Source: Halorhodospira halophila
Lineage (GTDB): Bacteria; Pseudomonadota; Gammaproteobacteria; Nitrococcales; Halorhodospiraceae
NCBI RefSeq assembly: GCF_016653405.1
Contig: NZ_NHSN01000002.1
Location: 44,696-108,695 of the forward strand
Length of the DNA stretch: 64,000 nt
Direction: 5' to 3'
This document shows, piece after piece, positions 44,854 through 54,100 of this stretch. Numbering within the stretch: the first letter of the stretch is position 1; every line of letters begins with the position of its first letter. The notes under the pieces were generated by a model that saw only the letters and a list, made by a program, of their open reading frames with translations, was not told the origin of the DNA and did not search any database. The position numbers and the translations under genes were made by a program.

Positions 44854-45609
44854 CTAGTCCTTCTCGGCGCCCTGCTCGACCCAGCGGATGATCCGGTCCT
44901 TGTCGCGCTCGGAGAGGCTGCCGCCAAGCGGCATCTGCACATCGGCCGTGCCGTCGATGCGCTTGACCAGCTCACTCTCGCCGGGCTCGCCGGGCACCAC
45001 GATCGGGCCGTTCTTGCTCCCGTCCATGAGCGCTTCGTACGAGGTCAGATCCAGGTCCCAGATGGCGTTCCCGGGAGCATGACAGGAGACACAGGCATCC
45101 CGCATGATCCGGTCGATCTGCGCGTAGGAAACCCGGGCATCCGGGTCTTCATCCACCTCCTCGTCCGCGGCCGGACTGGCCGAACCGTGGACCAGCTCAC
45201 CGCCGTAGTAGCCGAGTACGACCACCACCAGGAACGACGCCAGGTAGCTGGCCAGCACCGCCGGCGAGCGGTAGGTCAGCCTGGCCGGAAGAATAGCCGC
45301 GATTCCCAGCAGCACGGCGAGCACGATGCCGAACGAGACCTTGATCTTGAAGGTGGTCGTCCAGTTGCCCCCGTAGTAGTAGAGCCAGTCCATGAAGCCG
45401 AGCAGGATGGTCGGGAAGACCATGATGAAGCCCAGCGTCACGCAGTGACGCGCCGTGATCGCGTACTTCTCGTACCGCGGTGACCGCGCTACAAGCGCGA
45501 AGACCAGCGCTGCCACCACCAACCCGATGGTGACGTGGACCGCGATCGGGTGCACCGGATGGGTATACCCGAGGCCCGCCAGGAAGTTATAGAAGAAATC
45601 GACGCTCAT
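44854..45609 (-). CDS. Membrane protein with DUF2231 and a C-terminal cytochrome c domain
   Basis: A 251-residue protein with four predicted membrane helices (about residues 18-40, 57-75, 88-107, 118-140) of DUF2231 type. A periplasmic cytochrome c domain follows with heme motif CVSCH in MRDACVSCHAPGNAIWDLDL. The MPLGGSLSERDKDRIIRWVEQ segment resembles planctomycete-type (PSD1) cytochrome domains and may supply the Met ligand. It could bring electrons to or from the quinone pool. First gene of an operon with the alcohol dehydrogenase. Confidence 0.85.
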   Translation of the reverse strand: MSVDFFYNFLAGLGYTHPVHPIAVHVTIGLVVAALVFALVARSPRYEKYAITARHCVTLGFIMVFPTILLGFMDWLYYYGGNWTTTFKIKVSFGIVLAVLLGIAAILPARLTYRSPAVLASYLASFLVVVVLGYYGGELVHGSASPAADEEVDEDPDARVSYAQIDRIMRDACVSCHAPGNAIWDLDLTSYEALMDGSKNGPIVVPGEPGESELVKRIDGTADVQMPLGGSLSERDKDRIIRWVEQGAEKD

Positions 45610-45734
45610 GCCTCACCTTGTATTGATCGTGCGCTGCCCAGCCTGCGGTGCATCGGCCCGGAGCCGCCCTGCCCGCTCAGTAGCGGACCGGGACCGGAAG
45701 GCATCGCGCAACAACTTATCAGTCAGCACTCTTT

Positions 45735-45748
45735 TTGACCATCATCAA
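45735..45748. promoter_or_regulatory. FNR/Anr-type box
   Basis: TTGAC-CATC-ATCAA matches the FNR/Anr consensus TTGAT-N4-ATCAA at nine of ten positions. It lies in the AT-rich part of the roughly 290-base divergent region, about 130 bases before the cytochrome/ADH operon and 156 bases before the Hsp70 operon. A TAAGTT at 45713-45718 (minus strand) is a possible -10 for the cytochrome gene. The rest of 45610-45903 holds no gene I can support. Confidence 0.45.
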
Positions 45749-45903
45749 TGCTCTTTTTCGTCACCCAAAACCATCCTGGCGGCACCGCCCCTGCGCCGTC
45801 CACGCCGTGCAAGGATGAGCGCAGCTGCCTGCACGCGTATCATGCTCCCCACGGGCCCGCGACGTCGGGTGCCCGCCACCGGAGCGGCAAGCAAGGGGTC
45901 GAC

Positions 45904-48093
45904 GTGTCCGAGCAACTGTCCTCGCGGCAACAACAGCAGCCGCCGCTGCACACCGCGCACATGACGGTGGAGCCGTACGCGCGCCAGGCGCTCGCAGCTG
46001 GGCGCTACCGAGAGGCCATCAAGCACTACCGCACCCTGGCGCAGACCGAGCCAGAGAGCACCTGGGCCGAGGGCCTCGCCGCAGCCTACCGCGGGCGCGC
46101 CCTGGAACTCGCTGCCAAGGGCATGCCCCGCGAGGCATTGGCCATTTGGGAGAACCGCGAGTGGCGTTGCCCCGGCGCCCTGCCGGAACCGGAGCAGATC
46201 CGTCTACTGCTGGAACTCGACGAGGCCGAAGCCGCACAGGCTGCCTACATCCGCATGTGCGAGGCCGGAGCAACGGAGCCGCTGAGCCGGGCCCGCCCTC
46301 ACCTCGCGGCTTGCTACCTCGCCGCCCCCGAGCGCCTGGCAGAGCTGGATCCCGAAGACCCCGTGCGCGCCGATGGCGATACGGCACTGGCAGCCCTGGC
46401 GGCTTACTGTACGGGTCAGGATGAGGTCGCCGCCCAGCATCTGCGGACGATCCCGTACCGCTCGCCCTACCGCGACTTCGTGACCGTGCTCAAGGCGCTC
46501 ATGATCGAGCCGGAGCAGCAGCTGTCCGCCGAACGTCTGCTCGAGGGCGTCGATGACTCCTCACCCTTCGCCCCGTTGGCCGAGGCCGCACGGCTAGCCC
46601 GACTCCCCGACCCCGAGCTGCTGCCGGCACTGACCCGGGTCGACGAACCCCTACGCCGCTTCGCCACTGCGCTGCGTGGCTGGTCGACGCAGCGTTACGA
46701 GCTTTGGCGCGAGCTCTTCAGGCCCGAAGCACCGCAGCCAGACGCCGATCTACCCGCCGTCCTGGCGGACTGGCGAAGTGAGCTCGGCGAGCAGTGGTCC
46801 CGTCGGCAACGAATCCGCCTCGCCTTCCAGGAGGTGGCCGTCCATGGCCGCGCACTGGTGCTGCCCGAAGAGGCCGACGAGTTCGAGCAGGCGCTCCTGC
46901 AGGCCTGGTGCACCGAGTGTTTCCAGGCCGATGACTACACCGCTGTCCTGGCAGCCTGGCAGGCAGTAATCGCCGCGCTTCGCGCCGATGCCGAGCCGGT
47001 CCCCGGAGACCAGAACGCCTTGCGTATCGCCGCAATCCAGCGCCGCTTGGCCAGCGAGCTGGGTCTGCTCCACACCCCCCTCGCGGCCGAAGCCGAAAAC
47101 GCCCTGGCCGAGAGCGTCACCCTGGATCCGGATCATCTCCCCGGCCACCGGCTGCTCATCCAGCGCCACCGCGACTGCGGCCGCATCGCCCAAGCCCGCC
47201 GATCGGTGGATCAGGCCCTGGCCCGCTGGCCCGAGGATCGCTCCCTGCTCCAGGAGGCACTGGAACTCGCGCTGCACGGTGAAGATTTCGAGGGGGCTGC
47301 GGACTTCGCCCGGCGAATCCTCGAACGCGACCCGATCAATCGCCGGGCCCGGACCGTGCTCCACGACGCCCTGCTGTCCCGCGCACGCTCCGCCTGCGCC
47401 GAGGGGAACCCGGAGGCTGCCCACACGGCCCTGGCCCAGGCGGAGACCTGGGCGGACTCGGCGGCGGCGCAGGCCCAGCTCGAACGGCTGCGTACCGTCG
47501 TCGACGCCACCCACGGCAGCGGCACCAAAGCCCACCGTTGGCGTGCTCGGACCCTCACCGACGGCCGCACCCTCGGCCACGCCCTGGCGCTGGCCACCGA
47601 GGCCGAACTCGCCGGCCAGCCGGCCGCGACAGTGCTCGTGCAAAGCGGCCTGAACCCCCCGAAACGGATCGACCGGCAGCAGCTGCGGGATCTCTGCGAA
47701 TGGATTCACGAAGTCGCCGCGGAGGCCGGTGGCATCCTCGACCGCGCCCTGGGGCCCTTCGCCCCGGCCCTGCGCCGAGCCGTCCGCATCCGGACCCTCG
47801 ACCTGGACGATTACGCTGCGGTCTGCGAGGCGCTGCGTGCGGCGGGCCAGGAGGAGCTGCGCGGCCACTTCGCCCGCGAGGCACTGCGCCACCGCCTGGA
47901 GGACCCGCTGTTCACCGTGCACAACCTAGAGGCACGATACGCGAACGAGGAAGCCGGCCGCCCCACCAGCCGGGAGCTCGACCAGCTCCGCCGGGCCTTC
48001 CGGCAGGCGCGCCGCAGTGATGACAAGCGTACGGCCCACCGGGCCGGGGTTCTGATCAAGCGGCTGATCCCCGACCCGGAGCACGGTGCCTGA
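45904..48093 (+). CDS. Large TPR-like helical-repeat protein heading an Hsp70 operon
   Basis: A 729-residue protein from a GTG (45904) with AAGGGG five bases upstream; the frame is open 52 codons further and an ATG at 45961 (MTVEPYARQALAAGRY) is an alternative. TPR-like helix pairs occur at the start (YARQALAAGRYREAIKHYR) and in the middle (ALAESVTLDPDHLPGHRLLI, QALARWPEDRSLLQEALELA). The remainder is Ala/Leu/Arg-rich helical sequence. No signal peptide or membrane segment. The following genes encode J-like, GrpE-like and Hsp70 proteins, so it probably binds clients or scaffolds that chaperone. I do not recognise an orthologue by name. Confidence 0.82.
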   Translation: MSEQLSSRQQQQPPLHTAHMTVEPYARQALAAGRYREAIKHYRTLAQTEPESTWAEGLAAAYRGRALELAAKGMPREALAIWENREWRCPGALPEPEQIRLLLELDEAEAAQAAYIRMCEAGATEPLSRARPHLAACYLAAPERLAELDPEDPVRADGDTALAALAAYCTGQDEVAAQHLRTIPYRSPYRDFVTVLKALMIEPEQQLSAERLLEGVDDSSPFAPLAEAARLARLPDPELLPALTRVDEPLRRFATALRGWSTQRYELWRELFRPEAPQPDADLPAVLADWRSELGEQWSRRQRIRLAFQEVAVHGRALVLPEEADEFEQALLQAWCTECFQADDYTAVLAAWQAVIAALRADAEPVPGDQNALRIAAIQRRLASELGLLHTPLAAEAENALAESVTLDPDHLPGHRLLIQRHRDCGRIAQARRSVDQALARWPEDRSLLQEALELALHGEDFEGAADFARRILERDPINRRARTVLHDALLSRARSACAEGNPEAAHTALAQAETWADSAAAQAQLERLRTVVDATHGSGTKAHRWRARTLTDGRTLGHALALATEAELAGQPAATVLVQSGLNPPKRIDRQQLRDLCEWIHEVAAEAGGILDRALGPFAPALRRAVRIRTLDLDDYAAVCEALRAAGQEELRGHFAREALRHRLEDPLFTVHNLEARYANEEAGRPTSRELDQLRRAFRQARRSDDKRTAHRAGVLIKRLIPDPEHGA

Positions 48094-48124
48094 ACGACGC
48101 AGGCCCTTGACCCGAGCACCGTCT

Positions 48125-48466
48125 ATGGATAAGACCCTGAACCCGATGCCAAGGCCCGATCTCGAACACGCGGACCCATACCTCTGTCTGGGCGTCGAGC
48201 GCGACGCCGATGACGCGGCCATCCACGCGGCGTATCTGGCCGCGGTCCGAGCCTGTCCGCCGGAGCGCGACGCCCGACGCTTCGAGGCCCTGCGCCAGGC
48301 GTACCAGGCCATCCGGACCGAGCGGCTGCGCCTGGCCCAGGAGCTGTTCGATACCCGGCCGGCTACGGCAATCGATCTCCTCGATCGGGCCGCGCCCACC
48401 GAGGCGCCGGGACGCCCCGACGAGGAGACCTTCCGTGCGGTACTGGGGCCAAGGGGCAAGCGGTGA
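48125..48466 (+). CDS. Degenerate J-domain protein (HPD motif missing)
   Basis: A 113-residue protein. About residues 14-75 follow the J-domain pattern: DPYLCLGVERDADDAAIHAA (helix I/II), then RFEALRQAYQAIRTERLRLA (helix III). The HPD tripeptide that stimulates Hsp70 ATPase is replaced by ACPPER. A short acidic tail follows. The start is uncertain: ATG 48125 has a weak site, while GTG 48086 overlaps the TPR stop and has GGAG four bases upstream, like the other overlaps in this operon. Its stop overlaps the GrpE-like start. Confidence 0.75.
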   Translation: MDKTLNPMPRPDLEHADPYLCLGVERDADDAAIHAAYLAAVRACPPERDARRFEALRQAYQAIRTERLRLAQELFDTRPATAIDLLDRAAPTEAPGRPDEETFRAVLGPRGKR

Positions 48467-49119
48467 TGGACAGCAGTGAGCGCGAAGCCCTGGTCGATCG
48501 CTTCCGCGACTATCTCGAGCGCAGTGCGGAAGCACCGCAGCCGGAGCAGACGGCCCCGGCGCCGGACCTCCATACCCTGCTCACCGAGATGGCAGCGCTC
48601 AAGAACGACGTTCGCCTGGAGTCACGCCAGTACAAAACCGCACTGGATCAGCTCAGCGAGGACTGTGAGACACTGCGTCAGCAGAACCGGCAGCTGCAGG
48701 AACACCTGGAGCGGGAGCGCCGCCGCGCCGATCTGGCCCACGACGACGCCGAACACGCCCTCCTCCAGGAACTGATCGACCTGCGCGACCGTCTCGCCGC
48801 CGGGCACCGCCAAGTCACGAGCCACCGGCCCGGCTGGCTGGCCCGGCTCGGTGGGGCGCGGCGCTACCTGGGCCGCATGGCCCAGGGCATGGAGATGAAC
48901 CTGCGCCACCTGGATGAGATCCTGGCGCGCCGCGGCGTACAGGTCCAGGAGACCGTGCGAAAGCCCTTCGACCCGCAAACCATGCACGCGGTCGACACCG
49001 CCACCGAGCCGGAAACCGATCACGGCGTGGTCCTGCGCGAGGTCCGCCAAGGCTTCCTGCGCGGCGACCGGGTCCTGCGGACCGCCGAGGTTATCGTCAA
49101 CAAGAGGGACAGCACGTAG
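48466..49119 (+). CDS. GrpE-like nucleotide exchange factor
   Basis: A 217-residue protein. A long coiled coil (about residues 45-100; LRQQNRQLQEHLERERRRAD) precedes a GrpE-type head. The head shows KPFDPQTMHAVDTATEPETD, then VVLREVRQGFLRGDRVLRTA and EVIVNK, the strand pattern of GrpE (FDP, H.AV, V..GY-like, vLR.A.V.V). A hydrophobic-basic segment (GWLARLGGARRYLGRMAQGM) lies between them. It probably releases ADP from the adjacent Hsp70. GTG one codon upstream is an alternative start. Confidence 0.85.
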   Translation: MDSSEREALVDRFRDYLERSAEAPQPEQTAPAPDLHTLLTEMAALKNDVRLESRQYKTALDQLSEDCETLRQQNRQLQEHLERERRRADLAHDDAEHALLQELIDLRDRLAAGHRQVTSHRPGWLARLGGARRYLGRMAQGMEMNLRHLDEILARRGVQVQETVRKPFDPQTMHAVDTATEPETDHGVVLREVRQGFLRGDRVLRTAEVIVNKRDST

Positions 49120-50858
49120 TGAATGACATCATCATCGGCATCGACCTAGGCACGACGAATTCCGAGGTTGCCGTGGCCCGCAATGGCCGCGTGCAGCTCA
49201 TCGAGGTCGAGGATGCCTACCTGATGCCCTCCGCCGTCGGGCTCGACGAGCACGGCGCCCTGCTTGTCGGCCAGGCGGCCCGCAACCAGCTGGCCCTGCA
49301 CCCGGAGCGGACCGTGCGCTCGATCAAGCGGCGCATGGGCGAAGACATCAAGATCCCGCTGGGGGATCGCAGCTACACGCCCCAGGAGATCTCCGCGGTG
49401 ATCCTGGCCCGGCTCAAACAGGCGGCCGAGGTGCAACTGGGCGAACCGGTCCGCAAGGCCGTCATCACGGTGCCGGCTTACTTCTCCGACGCCCAGCGCC
49501 AGGCCACCCGCGACGCTGGCACGCTGGCCGGACTGGACGTGGTGCGCATCATCAACGAGCCTACCGCCGCAGCGCTCGCCTACGAAGGGGATCAGCCCGA
49601 ACGGCGCCACATCCTTGTCTACGACCTGGGCGGCGGCACCTTCGACGTTTCCGTCGTGCGCATGGAGCAGGACGTGGTGGAGGTCCTCGCCAGCCACGGC
49701 AACAACCACCTCGGCGGCGACGATTTCGACGCCCTGATCGTCGATCAGCTGCGTGCCTACGTGAAGGACGACCACGGGGTCGACCCGGCCGACGATCCGC
49801 GCGCCATGGCTCGGCTCCGCCACGCCGCCGAAGCCGCCAAGATGGACCTCTCCGGTACGCCGATCGCCCGCATCGAGGAGGCCTACCTGCTGGAGGGCCG
49901 GCAGGGCCCGATCAACCTGTCGGTGGACCTAACCCGGGCCGATTACGAAGAGATGATCGAACCGCTGCTCGACGAGACCCTGGAGGCAGTGCGCATCGCC
50001 CTCGAGGACGCCGAACTGGCGGTGAACGACCTCGATGAGATCGTGCTTGTCGGCGGCACCACCCGCACCCCGCGGATCCAGCAGCGCCTGGAGGAGTTGC
50101 TCGGCGTTCAGCCGCGCGGAGAGATCGACCCGGATCTGTGCGTGGCGATGGGCGCGGCGATCCAAGGCGCGGTGATCGCCGGGGAGCAGGTGGCGAGCAT
50201 GCTCGTCGACGTCACGCCGTACACGTTCGGCACCAGCGCCATCGCCGAACTCAACGGCGAGCGCTATCCCTACTGCTTCATCCCGGTGATCCGCAAGAAC
50301 ACACCCATCCCGGTCACCCGCAGCGAGGCCTTCTTCACCTCGTACGACGGGCAGGAGGCCATCGACGTCCGGGTCTTCCAGGGCGAGGACCCGGATGCGC
50401 TCAACAACACCCAGATCGGCTCGTTCCGCATCGAGGGACTCAGCGATGTGCCCGCCGGTAACGTGATCATCACCACCTTCTCCCTGGACGTAAATGGCAT
50501 CCTCCACGTCTCCTCGGTCGAGAAACTCACCGGCAAGCGCAAGGAGATCACCATCGACAGCGCCACGGCCCGCTTTGAGCGCGAGGAGATGGGTGCGGCC
50601 CGCGAGCGGGTCCAGGACCTGATCGACAGCGACGCCGAGTCACCCGGCCGGCAGGCCGTGGCGGATTCGCCCGGGAACCGGACCGCGGAGTTGATCGAGC
50701 GGGCGGAACGACTCTTGGATCAGGCCAACCCCGAGGATCGCGAGGACCTTGTCGACGCCATCGAGCAGCTGCGCGACGCGCTCGAGCAGGAGGACGCGGC
50801 CGCCATCGAGCAGGCCCGCGAGGCCCTCTCCGACCTGGTGTTCTACCTGGAGTCCTAA
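49119..50858 (+). CDS. Specialised Hsp70 (HscC-like size)
   Basis: A 579-residue ATP-dependent chaperone. Phosphate 1 motif GIDLGTTNSEVAVA, connect 1 and phosphate 2 motifs in INEPTAAALAY and VYDLGGGTFDVSVV, adenosine motif VLVGGTTRTPRI. The interdomain linker is SMLVDVTP, where DnaK has a VLLLDVTP-type sequence. A beta substrate-binding domain (IRKNTPIPVTRSEAFFTSYD, then GILHVSSVEK) and a shortened helical lid end in VFYLES. It is about 60 residues shorter than DnaK and lacks its C-terminal tail. The GTG start overlaps the GrpE-like stop (TAGTG). Confidence 0.93.
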   Translation: MNDIIIGIDLGTTNSEVAVARNGRVQLIEVEDAYLMPSAVGLDEHGALLVGQAARNQLALHPERTVRSIKRRMGEDIKIPLGDRSYTPQEISAVILARLKQAAEVQLGEPVRKAVITVPAYFSDAQRQATRDAGTLAGLDVVRIINEPTAAALAYEGDQPERRHILVYDLGGGTFDVSVVRMEQDVVEVLASHGNNHLGGDDFDALIVDQLRAYVKDDHGVDPADDPRAMARLRHAAEAAKMDLSGTPIARIEEAYLLEGRQGPINLSVDLTRADYEEMIEPLLDETLEAVRIALEDAELAVNDLDEIVLVGGTTRTPRIQQRLEELLGVQPRGEIDPDLCVAMGAAIQGAVIAGEQVASMLVDVTPYTFGTSAIAELNGERYPYCFIPVIRKNTPIPVTRSEAFFTSYDGQEAIDVRVFQGEDPDALNNTQIGSFRIEGLSDVPAGNVIITTFSLDVNGILHVSSVEKLTGKRKEITIDSATARFEREEMGAARERVQDLIDSDAESPGRQAVADSPGNRTAELIERAERLLDQANPEDREDLVDAIEQLRDALEQEDAAAIEQAREALSDLVFYLES

Positions 50859-51115
50859 TGAACCGCTGCCCCAACTGCCGCGCCCGGACCGAGGAGCACA
50901 CGGAGCACTGCCGGCGCTGCGGCATGGAGCTGGCCCTGCTGCGCCGCACCGAGCAGGCCGCCGAGCAGTGGCTGCAGGAGGCGGTCCGGCGGCTGGCCGC
51001 CGGCGAGCCGAGCGCGGCGGAGCAGGCGCTGCAGCGCGCCCGCACTCTGCAGCCCGATCCCCTGGCCGTGCAGCTGATCGGTTTCCTACGCTCCCGCGCT
51101 ACCGGTTCCGACTGA
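50858..51115 (+). CDS. Small zinc-ribbon protein ending the Hsp70 operon
   Basis: An 85-residue protein. The N-terminus is a zinc ribbon (MNRCPNCRART, then CRRCGMEL: two CxxC pairs). Two or three helices follow with a TPR-like appearance (AAEQALQRARTLQPDPLAVQ). ATG overlaps the Hsp70 stop (TAATG), so it is almost certainly co-translated. The zinc ribbon may supply client binding of the kind done by the zinc centre of DnaJ, which the degenerate J protein here lacks. That is inference. Confidence 0.82.
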   Translation: MNRCPNCRARTEEHTEHCRRCGMELALLRRTEQAAEQWLQEAVRRLAAGEPSAAEQALQRARTLQPDPLAVQLIGFLRSRATGSD

Positions 51116-51136
51116 GTCCACGGGCGTACGCCGGAC

Positions 51137-54100
51137 TCACTCGCGGTCGCCGAGCCGCTCGAGCATGTCGTCCACAGCCGCCTTGAGCTGGCGATCACGC
51201 CCCGCCACCTCATCCTCCGGGCGCTGACGGACCCGGATCTCCGGCTCGGCGCCGTGGTGCTCCATATCGGTGCCGTCCGGCAGGTACCAGCCGCGGAAGG
51301 GGCGCCGCACCGTAGCGCCATCGATCAGGGTGTGCCGCCCCGTAGAGATCACGCCGCCGTAGGTCTGCTCACCGACCAGGGTCCCCCGCTCCAGGGTGTT
51401 GAAGGCGTGCGCCAGGATCTCGGCGTTGGAATAGCTCTTCTGATTGGCAACCATGTTGATCGGCAGCGTGTAGCGGGGGGCGTCCAGGCGGTCCTGCGGG
51501 TAGTGTCCGGTGCGCCCCGGATCGGCTCCTGCGGGCACGGTGTAGGCGTGCTCCGCCGCCATGATCGAGGTCAGGATCCGGTCCGTGGTGTGCCCACCAC
51601 CGTTGTTGCGCACATCGATTACGAGCCCCTCTTTTCCGTCGGCCGCCGCGTACAGGCTCCCCTGAAAGGCCTCCAGGGAGGCCTGGTTCATGGCCTGGAT
51701 GTGAATGTACCCGAGCCGGCCCTCGGAACGATCCTCGACGAGCCGGCGGCGCTCCTCCCGAAAGGCGTCGTAGCGCAGCTCCGCTAGCGCCGGATAGTCG
51801 ACCGGGGTCACCAACGTGTGCAGCAGCCGACTGCCGTCACCGTCGGCCTCCGGGCGGCGGAAAGCGATGAGCAGCTCGTCACCGACCCGGCCGCGCAGGC
51901 GCTGGAGAAGGGTCTCGTCCGGATCCAGGTCCCGCCCGTCAATAGCCACGATGGTATCGCCGCGCTGCAGGGGCATGGGTCCGTGGGCGGCGGGCGCGTC
52001 GGGAATCACCGAACGCACCCGGTACCCCGCACGGCCATCGGCCAGGGCCACGCGCTCGTGGCGGATGCCCAACCGACCGGAGGGCTCGCGCAGCGCCGAT
52101 CCGGGCCCCGGATTGCTCACGCCGGTATGCGAGGCAGCCAGTTCCCCCATCAGGCGGTTGGCGATGTCACTGAATTCGCTGGCCGTCCGCGCCCGGCGGA
52201 TCAGCGCCTCGTAGTCGGCCACCAGCGCCCCCCAGTCCAGCCCCTTGAGGTCCGGCTGGTAGAAACCCTCCTCGATGACGCGCGCCGCCTCGCGAAATTT
52301 CTGGACGGCCTGGGCCTGGCGGTCGATGCGGATCCGGTCACTGATGTCGGGGCGCTGGTGCTCACCGCCGGAGAGCTGCACCACGCCGGCGCGCCCCCCG
52401 GCGACGTACACCACCCGGTCGCCGCGCAGGCTCAGGTGCTGGATATTGGCCACGGGCCCCAGGCGCCGGCGCTCGCTGCCGTCCCAATTCATGACCATCA
52501 GCCCCTCGCCGGCACTGTTGAAGACGTAGCGGTCGCCGGCGGGGGTCATCCGGTTCGCGTATTCGTTGCCCGCCGCGCGGCTCACCCGCTCGACCCGCCG
52601 CCACGCCCCCTGCAGATCAAACTCCGGCGGATCCTCGGCACCCGTGTCGTCCCGCGTAACATCCACGCTGCCGGCGGCCAGGACCGGCAGCGGCTCACGC
52701 TTCTGCTGCGCCTCGCGCCCGCGGCGATAGTAGCGATCGAGCTCCAGGCGGCTGTAACGCGCCAGATCCGGATCCAGGTAGACCCGGTAGAGGTCGTAGC
52801 TATCGCCGCTGCGGTTTGATACGAACGTCAGCACGCGCCCGTCGGCGGACCAGCGCGGGTTGAGGTCGTTGCGGGGGTGGCGCGTGATATTGATTGGGTC
52901 CGCCGAGCCGTCGGCAGGGACGATGAAGATGTTGGCGCTGAAGTCCAGATCGTTCTGCGCGTAGGCGATGTACCGGCCGTCCGGCGACCAGCGCCAGTCA
53001 ATGGTGGCATCCCAACCTTCGACCAGCGTGTGCGCTTCGTTCCCGTCGATGCCCTGGACAACGAGATCTCCACGGCCCCGGCGAAACGCGATCCGTGTCC
53101 CGTCCGGGGATGGCCGCGCATCGCGCTCGTTCGCCTCGGTCTCAACCAGCGGTCGCACGGTGAACTGCAGCGCGTCGTGCCAGCGCTCCGGATCAGCAGC
53201 CGGAGGCACCGGATCGGCCTCCAAGGCGGATAACGGCTCGGACTCCGGGGCCGGCTCCGGGTCGGGCTCCGGCGGCGAAACCGGGTCCGTGGGTCCGGGG
53301 TCGAGGCGCGGATCGCCCGGTTCCGGCGGCGGGTCCACCGGATCGGTGGGCGCGAACGGGTCGTCCGGATCAGACGCCGCACCGTTGCCGTTGCCCTCCT
53401 GCACCGGGGGCCGCTCCCCGGCCTCGGGGGACCGCTCCACGCCAGCGGATACATCAGCCTCTGCCGGGCTCACCCAGCCCCGACGGACCTCGCCGCGGGT
53501 CAGGGCCACCCCAGCGGTGTAGATCGACTCGGAGTCCCCGCTATCCCGGGTGAAGTAAAGCCGCAACCCGTCCGGCGACCAACGCAGGTCTTGGTGACGG
53601 GCGTGGGTGTCCGGGGTGACGGGCCGCGTGGGGCTATGCTCGTCCATGTGCCGTATGTAGACCCGGCCGTAGGCAATGTACGCCATTACCTGGCCGTCGG
53701 GGCTCAGCGCCGCCTCACTGACCTGGCGCCCCACCGAACGCAGCTCGTAGCGGTCATGTCCCGGATCTCCAGCGCGCAGGGCGACCGGCTCCGGAGCGGG
53801 ATCCGCCGCCTCGAGATCGAGAAGGTAGAGCCGGTCCCAGACCTGGAGCACCGCCCGGCCCGCCTCCGGGGCCACGTCGAACGCCTGCACGTCACGCTGA
53901 TCGAAGTCGGTCAGGCGTTCGACACCGCCGGACTCACCCTCCAGGCCGATGCGGAAGAGATTCACCGTGTCGTCTTCCCGATCCGAGAGGAAGACCAGCG
54001 TCTGATCGTCCAGCCACTTTGCGCGCCCGTCATCCCCCTCGCTGCGCCGGGTCAGGGCAGCGAAGGCATCCTCGTCACGATCGTACAGCCATAGATCCCG

